The notes below the pieces were generated by a model, which was not told where the DNA came from, did no database searches, and saw nothing but the letters and a program-made list of their open reading frames with translations. The translations under genes were made by a program, and so were the position numbers. A stretch of 64,000 nucleotides of DNA from Papilionanthe hookeriana x Papilionanthe teres (lineage: Eukaryota; Streptophyta; Magnoliopsida; Asparagales; Orchidaceae): NCBI GenBank assembly GCA_022702705.1, contig JAKZJZ010000059.1, positions 1 to 64,000 of the forward strand, read 5' to 3'. This document shows, one piece after another, positions 60,051 to 64,000 of the stretch (positions are counted from its first letter, which is position 1; each line of letters opens with the position of its first letter).

Positions 60051-62450
60051 TCTCCTGCTCTCCCATCTCTAGATTTTACTCTCTCTTTTCTCACTCTCTC
60101 TCCCTCACACCTTGATCCCTTTCTCTCCTTCTCCCAGTTTCTTTCTATCTCTCTCTTTCTTTTTTTCCTCTTAATGTCTCCATCCCATTATCCCTTCTCT
60201 TTGAATCTTTCTTACTTCTGCTTAAAGTTGCTTGCATTTGTCACTCTTCTCTATATCCCTTTCCAACTCTTTTCCTTCCTCCCACTCTTTCTCTTTCTAT
60301 CAGTTTCTCTCATAATCTTTATCTCGCTCTCCATCGTGCTCACTCCCTCCCTCAGTCTTCGTTGTCTCTTCTCTTTTTCTCATTCATTCTCCCTCACTTC
60401 CTCTTTCACTCTCTTTATATTCTGCTCTCTTTTATATCTCCCTCCATCCATTCTCTCTCTCTCTCCCTCCCTTACTCTTCTCACCGTATTTCTCTCCCTC
60501 TCACATCAATCTCTCTCTCACTCACTCACACCCTCTATCTCTATCTCTCACACAAACTCTCACTCTTTCTTTCATACCATCCATATCTCTACATCTATTT
60601 CCCTCCCTCTCTCTCTCCCTCTTCCCTCTTTATCTGTCCCTCCCTCTATCTATCAAATATTTTGTATTGCTCTCTTCCCTCTCTCACCCTCTCTCTCATC
60701 CTTTCTTCCATCTTCTCTCTCTCCCACTCTCTTCATATATCTTCCATTTCGTCCCTCTTTCTCCCTCACTAGATCTCTCATTCCTCCTTCCCCCTCTCCC
60801 TTTCTATTTCACCGTCTCTACTTTCCCTCTCTCCCACTCTCACACACACACACTATCACTCTTCTCTCTCTTATACTCACTCTCTACTCTCGCTTGTTTC
60901 TACATCTCTGTCTCTCTTTTATCTCTTACTCTCTCTCTCTCATTCTCTCCTTAACTCTCTATCTTACCCTCACTTTGATATATATATCGCTCTTCTCTTT
61001 TCTCCCCTCTCTCTCACACCTTTCCCTCCCTCCACTCTATCTCTCAGCCTCTCTCCCCCTTCACTAGAATCTCTCCCCATCCATAAATTTGACTTTATCT
61101 TTCTCTCTCCCTCTCTGTCACTCTCTCTTCTCTCTCATTCTCTCTCTTGTTAGCTCTCATATCTCTTTCATTCTCACTTTCTCTCTTGCACGCTCTTATC
61201 TCCCTACCCTTTCCCACACTCTCTTTCTCTTTTTTCTACATTAACTCTCTCACTCTTGTATCTCTCTCACTCTCACTTTTTCTCTCTCCCACTCACTATC
61301 AATCTATCAATCTCTACCCCACTTTGTATTTACATCTCTCTCTTTTCTCTTTTCTATCCTTTTCTCTTCCTCTCTTTCTCTCTTTCAATTATCTCTCTCC
61401 TTCTTTCCCTATCTCTGACTCCCTCAATCTAGCCCACAAGATCACTTTTCATTATATCTCTCACTCCCCTCTCTCCCTCCCTCTTCCTCTCCCTCTCTCT
61501 CTCTCTCCATCTCTCCTTCTTCGTCCCTTTTTCATCATCTCTTCATCTCTCTCTCACTCTCCCCATCTCACTCTCTCTCTTGCTCCTCTCTCTCCCACTC
61601 TCACTATCACTCGTTGTTTCCCTTTCTTTCCTCCCTTCCTCACTTGTACTCTCCATCTTTCTCACTCACACACACTCATGGAGCTCTTCTTTTATTTGCT
61701 CTCACCCACACTCATTTTTCTCACTCTTGTTCTCTACTATTCTTCATTCGCTCTCTCTTCTCTCTCACTCTCATTTCCTCTCTCACTCATACTCTTCAAC
61801 TCTCTCACTCCCACCCACTTTCTCTTTCTTTCTCACAATCTCCCTCTCTTTTCTTTTCTCTATTTTTCACTTATCACTTTTCCTTTCTCTTTCTCTCTAT
61901 CCTTCTCTCTTTCCATCTCACACACTCTCTCTTGCTCTCTTCTATCTCTCTCTCATATCTCTTTACTCAATCCTTTTCTCCAACCATCACTCAGTCTCTC
62001 TTCCACCCTATATCTCTCTCTCTCACCCTCCATCCATCTCTCTCCATATATTCTATATCTCCTTTTTTTCCTTGCCCTAATCTATGCGTTCTAACTTCCC
62101 CCTCTCTCTATCTCCCTCTCCCACCCCCTTTCCCACCCCAATCCAACCCCCTCTCCCTCTCTTCCGCTCTCTCTGCCACGCTTTCTCCCCCCACTCTCTC
62201 TAATTTTCTCTGTCTTTCTTTCTATCACTGTTGCTCTCCTTGATGTCCTCCCTCCTTTTTTTCAAACTCATACCTTCTGTCACTTTTTCTCTAATTTTCC
62301 CTTGTCTCTTTCCTTGCTCTACATTTCCTTCTTGCTTTTCTCCTCCCTCATCTCCATCTCTTTCTCCTATCTCTCTCTCTCTCACTCCCCTCCCATGCTC
62401 TCCTTCTCACTCTCCCTCCCTATCACTCTTGTTCTTTAGACCTATCTCAT
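60051..62450 (-). repeat. Unclassified pyrimidine block up to the array edge
   Basis: The first 200 bases resemble the alpha/beta border (CTTGATCCCTTTCTC, CTTACTTCTGCTTAAAG). The rest has no clear partner here. Composition becomes C-rich near 62,100-62,190 and less pure after 62,260. No gene is seen. Confidence 0.7.
62120..62151 (-). other. C-run cluster, possible i-motif / minus-strand G-quadruplex
   Basis: C runs of 3, 5, 3 and 4 are separated by loops of 1, 3 and 1 bases, with a fifth run of 5 after seven bases. This fits the G3+N1-7 quadruplex pattern on the minus strand and an i-motif on the plus strand. Folding is not shown by sequence alone. Confidence 0.75.
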
Positions 62451-62460
62451 AATTTATATG

Positions 62461-62479
62461 TATATATATATATATATAT
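62461..62479. repeat. (TA)n microsatellite at array/LINE border
   Basis: A TA run just after TTATATG, lying between the last pyrimidine sequence and the LINE leader. It may be the insertion context of the LINE or a later expansion. Confidence 0.95.
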
Positions 62480-62494
62480 TCTCTCCTTAAAAAG

Positions 62495-62542
62495 ATGGCA
62501 GCTGGGATGGAATTTGTTCTTCTAGGGTTTCCATGGAGTTGA
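62495..62542 (+). other. Upstream ORF 1 in LINE leader (15 codons)
   Basis: This ATG has A at -3 and G at +4, a good initiation context, and the frame closes after 15 codons. It would hinder scanning to the ORF1 start unless leaky scanning or reinitiation occurs. Confidence 0.55.
62522..62530 (+). promoter_or_regulatory. Telo-box-like motif CTAGGGTTT in LINE leader
   Basis: CTAGGGTTT is the reverse complement of AAACCCTAG, the plant telo-box common near transcription starts of translation-related genes. Here it lies inside the first small upstream ORF. A role is only suggested; a nine-base match can arise by chance. Confidence 0.35.
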
Positions 62543-62718
62543 GGTGGTGGCTGGCAGCTGCTTTCTTCTGGTGCTTGCTGAAGTTGGTCTGGGTGTTCTC
62601 TGTTTTCTTCCTTCTTTCTTCTTCAATTGGGAAGTGGTTTTACCTTTCCCAGGTTCTTTTTCTTTCAAATTTGTGGATGGTTTTTACTGTTCCATTGGTG
62701 GCATGGCTACTGAGTTAA
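62533..62718 (+). other. Upstream ORF 2 overlapping the ORF1 start
   Basis: A 61-codon frame beginning MELRWW with hydrophobic, non-conserved-looking content. It ends at 62,718, 13 bases past the ORF1 ATG, in another frame. It is probably leader sequence without protein function. Such overlap would lower ORF1 translation if the ATG were used. Confidence 0.45.
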
Positions 62719-62960
62719 CAAGGGCTGACCCGAACTTTGTGGAAAGGGGAACTTTTGCTGAAGTCACTATTCGGAAAGAGGGAGGCACTACCATTGGAGA
62801 CAAACTTGTTTTCCCCCAAATTTATCATGATGCTACTGAGGGCAAGGCTGAATGTGAGTGCATCCGGCGTTGCACTAAGAAAGCAGGTAAGCTAGCTTTA
62901 ATCTTCACTGAAGAGGAGATGGCAAAATTATCTGAACCTTACAAATTCACCTTAGTAGGC

Positions 62961-62969
62961 AAATTTCGG
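62961..62969 (+). other. Frameshift site in LINE ORF1
   Basis: The frame that encodes VGKF leads to a stop at 62,997, while the family-like sequence resumes in the other frame directly after the AAATTT run. Loss of one base, most simply from the T run, explains it. A sequencing error is possible but the base run is short. Confidence 0.8.
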
Positions 62970-63442
62970 TTGGACATCCCAAACTTGATATACTCGTGAA
63001 GGTCGTGGATGATTTCAGATTGGTGGGGAGTTGGAAGATTGGGGTATTTGATAGCCGGCATATCATGTTACAGCTTACCTTAGAAGAAGATTATGCACAG
63101 ATTTTTTCAAAGAAAGTTATCATGATTGATGGAAAGCCAATGAAATTACTTAAATGGACTCTGGACTTCGACCATTCCAAAGAGCCCCCAATTTTACCAG
63201 TTTGGTTTAGTCTTCCTAACCTCAAACTCCCTTTTAACAATCATAGAATTATATATGATATTGCAGATTCTATGGGAAGGCCTCTTAAACTAGACATTCC
63301 TTCTGCAAATGTGACCAGAATTTCTAATGCAAGGTTCTTAGTGGAAAGGGACATCACCCAGCCTCATCTTGATGGTGTTTGGTCAGGTACTGCAAACAAT
63401 GGGTATTGGCAGCCTATTGTTTTGGAGTACCAGCCACGCTAC

Positions 63443-63484
63443 TGCAAACATTGCCACATTTTTGGACATACTATGGATAAATGT
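63443..63484 (+). other. CX2CX4HX4C zinc knuckle of ORF1
   Basis: Residues CKHCHIFGHTMDKC have all four zinc ligands with exact C-2-C-4-H-4-C spacing. In plant LINE ORF1 proteins this knuckle follows DUF4283 and binds nucleic acid. All ligands are intact in this copy. Confidence 0.93.
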
Positions 63485-63991
63485 TTTAGATTGCACCCTG
63501 ATCTCAGACCTTACAATGTTGCAAGCAAGGGGAAGACAAATTCTGATCAGAATACTCAACTCCTTACCCAGAAATTGAATCCTGCAATGGTAACTGAATT
63601 GCCACCTAAAGTTCAGACTTCCATGTTAGCCGATGTGGAGCAGAATGTTCCCTTACCTCCTCCCCATATACAACCAGAAATTCCCCTGGTATCAGTGCAC
63701 CCTCAGGGAAATGATTTCAGAGAACCTGCAAACTCTGAGCCTGACAGTTTTGATGCTGAAGACACTCCATTGGATCCTCTTGTTCTGGTCACTGCTGCTC
63801 CTGCTGCTGATGATTCCCACATACTTAAGGATGGCCCTTCTGAGGGGGTAAGTTTTCCCCTCAGTTCTGAGATAGGTGGTACCTTTATTACTCCACAGGA
63901 CCAGTTGATGGATGTTTCCACTCATGTTGTTCTGGAGGGAATGGCTAACAAGGTTGATGAAGTTTGGTCCCAGCAAAAGAGTAGAAGATAA

Positions 63992-64000
63992 AAAAAAATA
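63992..64000 (+). other. A-run after ORF1 stop, cut by window end
   Basis: The stop codon runs into A8 (63,991-63,998) and then TA. This could be the short ORF1-ORF2 spacer or a premature poly(A) tail of a truncated element; the window ends too soon to tell. Confidence 0.5.

Larger units (their letters stand above)
1..62450. repeat. 62-kb purine/pyrimidine-asymmetric GA/CT satellite-like array
   Basis: Nearly every base on one strand is A or G (or C or T after a polarity flip), with scattered non-conforming bases. The sequence is not a plain dinucleotide repeat: marker words such as AGCTCCATGAG, GGTACATGTAG, ATTCAAGAG and TTATAGATATAT recur in fixed order about every 1.3-1.45 kb. The array is therefore a mosaic of diverged long monomers made of GA-like DNA. 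No promoter, gene, tRNA or rRNA was recognised inside it. The individual blocks are listed separately; their names (alpha, beta, gamma, delta) are mine. Confidence 0.96.
62703..63991 (+). pseudogene. LINE ORF1 protein, DUF4283 + zinc knuckle, frameshifted
   Basis: ORF1 of plant LINEs is the nucleic-acid-binding, ribonucleoprotein-forming partner of ORF2. I chose the ATG at 62,703 (context GGTGGCATGGCT) because the open frame upstream to 62,544 has no ATG. The first frame gives about 98 residues, with the DUF4283 entry motif LVGKF ending at residue 88. Similarity then continues in another frame through KVVDDFRLVGSW, the HIMLQL strand, KWTLDF and PVWFSLPNLKLP. The CX2CX4HX4C knuckle follows at 63,443-63,484. 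After it comes a Pro/Asp/Glu-rich, probably disordered tail ending at a TAA at 63,989-63,991. Total coding length is about 429 codons, in the normal ORF1 range. The single frame break makes this copy probably inactive. Function is from family knowledge; the frame break is seen directly. Confidence 0.85.
62481..64000 (+). mobile_element. Plant LINE (L1-type) 5' region, incomplete in window
   Basis: Composition becomes mixed at about 62,481. A 220-base leader is followed by ORF1 with a DUF4283 domain and CCHC knuckle, the standard ORF1 of plant L1-type LINEs. The endonuclease/reverse transcriptase ORF2 and the 3' tail would lie past 64,000, so the family and target-site duplication cannot be settled. 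The exact 5' end is uncertain. The element reads in the + direction, away from the array. An alternative is a domesticated or orphan DUF4283 gene, less likely given the frameshift. Confidence 0.82.

Noticed and set aside
59433..61067. 544-codon plus-strand frame
   Set aside because: Pyrimidine-strand artefact; hydrophobic stretches come from CT-rich codons and are not evidence of a membrane protein.
62544..62702. N-terminal extension of ORF1 in the same frame
   Set aside because: It has no ATG, is hydrophobic and unlike known ORF1 N-termini; the ATG at 62,703 has a good context.
63692..63976. Minus-strand frames opposite the ORF1 tail
   Set aside because: They are shadows of the LINE ORF1 coding strand with no domain of their own.

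Overview
The window is almost certainly land-plant nuclear DNA, probably from a eudicot. The only recognisable protein-coding sequence is the start of a LINE whose ORF1 has a DUF4283 domain and a CX2CX4HX4C zinc knuckle, a combination known from plant L1-type retrotransposons. No ordinary host gene, rRNA, tRNA or CRISPR array was recognised.

Positions 1 to about 62,450 form one continuous array of degenerate GA/CT-rich repeat. On any stretch one strand is nearly all purine (R) and the other nearly all pyrimidine (Y). It is not simple (GA)n. Rare non-GA 'marker' words recur in fixed order and show a hidden unit of about 1.3-1.45 kb. I name four block families by their markers: alpha (AGCTCCATGAG, GGTACATGTAG, AAAGATCTTGAAAG), beta (CATGGCCTCTAATT and TTTGATAAAAA), gamma (TTATAGATATAT, CTGATTAACCTC on the Y strand) and delta (two-polarity block around CATCGACTAAGATCAAG). 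Polarity is purine on + at 1-13.4 kb. It then flips at about 13.40, 15.00, 15.34, 17.00, 17.88, 19.08, 23.30, 26.49, 32.27, 48.77 and 58.59 kb, within a few bases each time.

The flips are edges of inverted and direct duplications. An imperfect palindrome with arms of about 5 kb is centred near 32.6-32.7 kb (26.5-31.9 against 33.3-38.1). A second has 2.3-kb arms (21.02-23.30 against 24.17-26.49). A 0.55-kb inverted pair lies 13 kb apart (422-983 against 13,406-13,942). A 5-kb segment including a polarity flip is duplicated in direct orientation at an offset of about 29.6 kb (17.9-23.3 against 47.6-52.9). A nearly fresh 3.6-kb tandem duplication lies at 34.8-41.95 kb; short non-GA islands mark its left edge and its copy junction. 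Five gamma units stand in tandem at 40.6-47.3 kb.

At 62,461 a (TA)n tract ends the array. A plant LINE then begins (5' leader with two upstream ORFs, then ORF1 from 62,703). ORF1 is broken by one frameshift near 62,967 and ends at 63,991; any ORF2 lies beyond the window. Long open frames on the pyrimidine strand of the array (up to 839 codons) are composition artefacts, because stop codons need purines, and are not annotated as genes. All alignments were made by eye, so edges are approximate and identities are not computed values.
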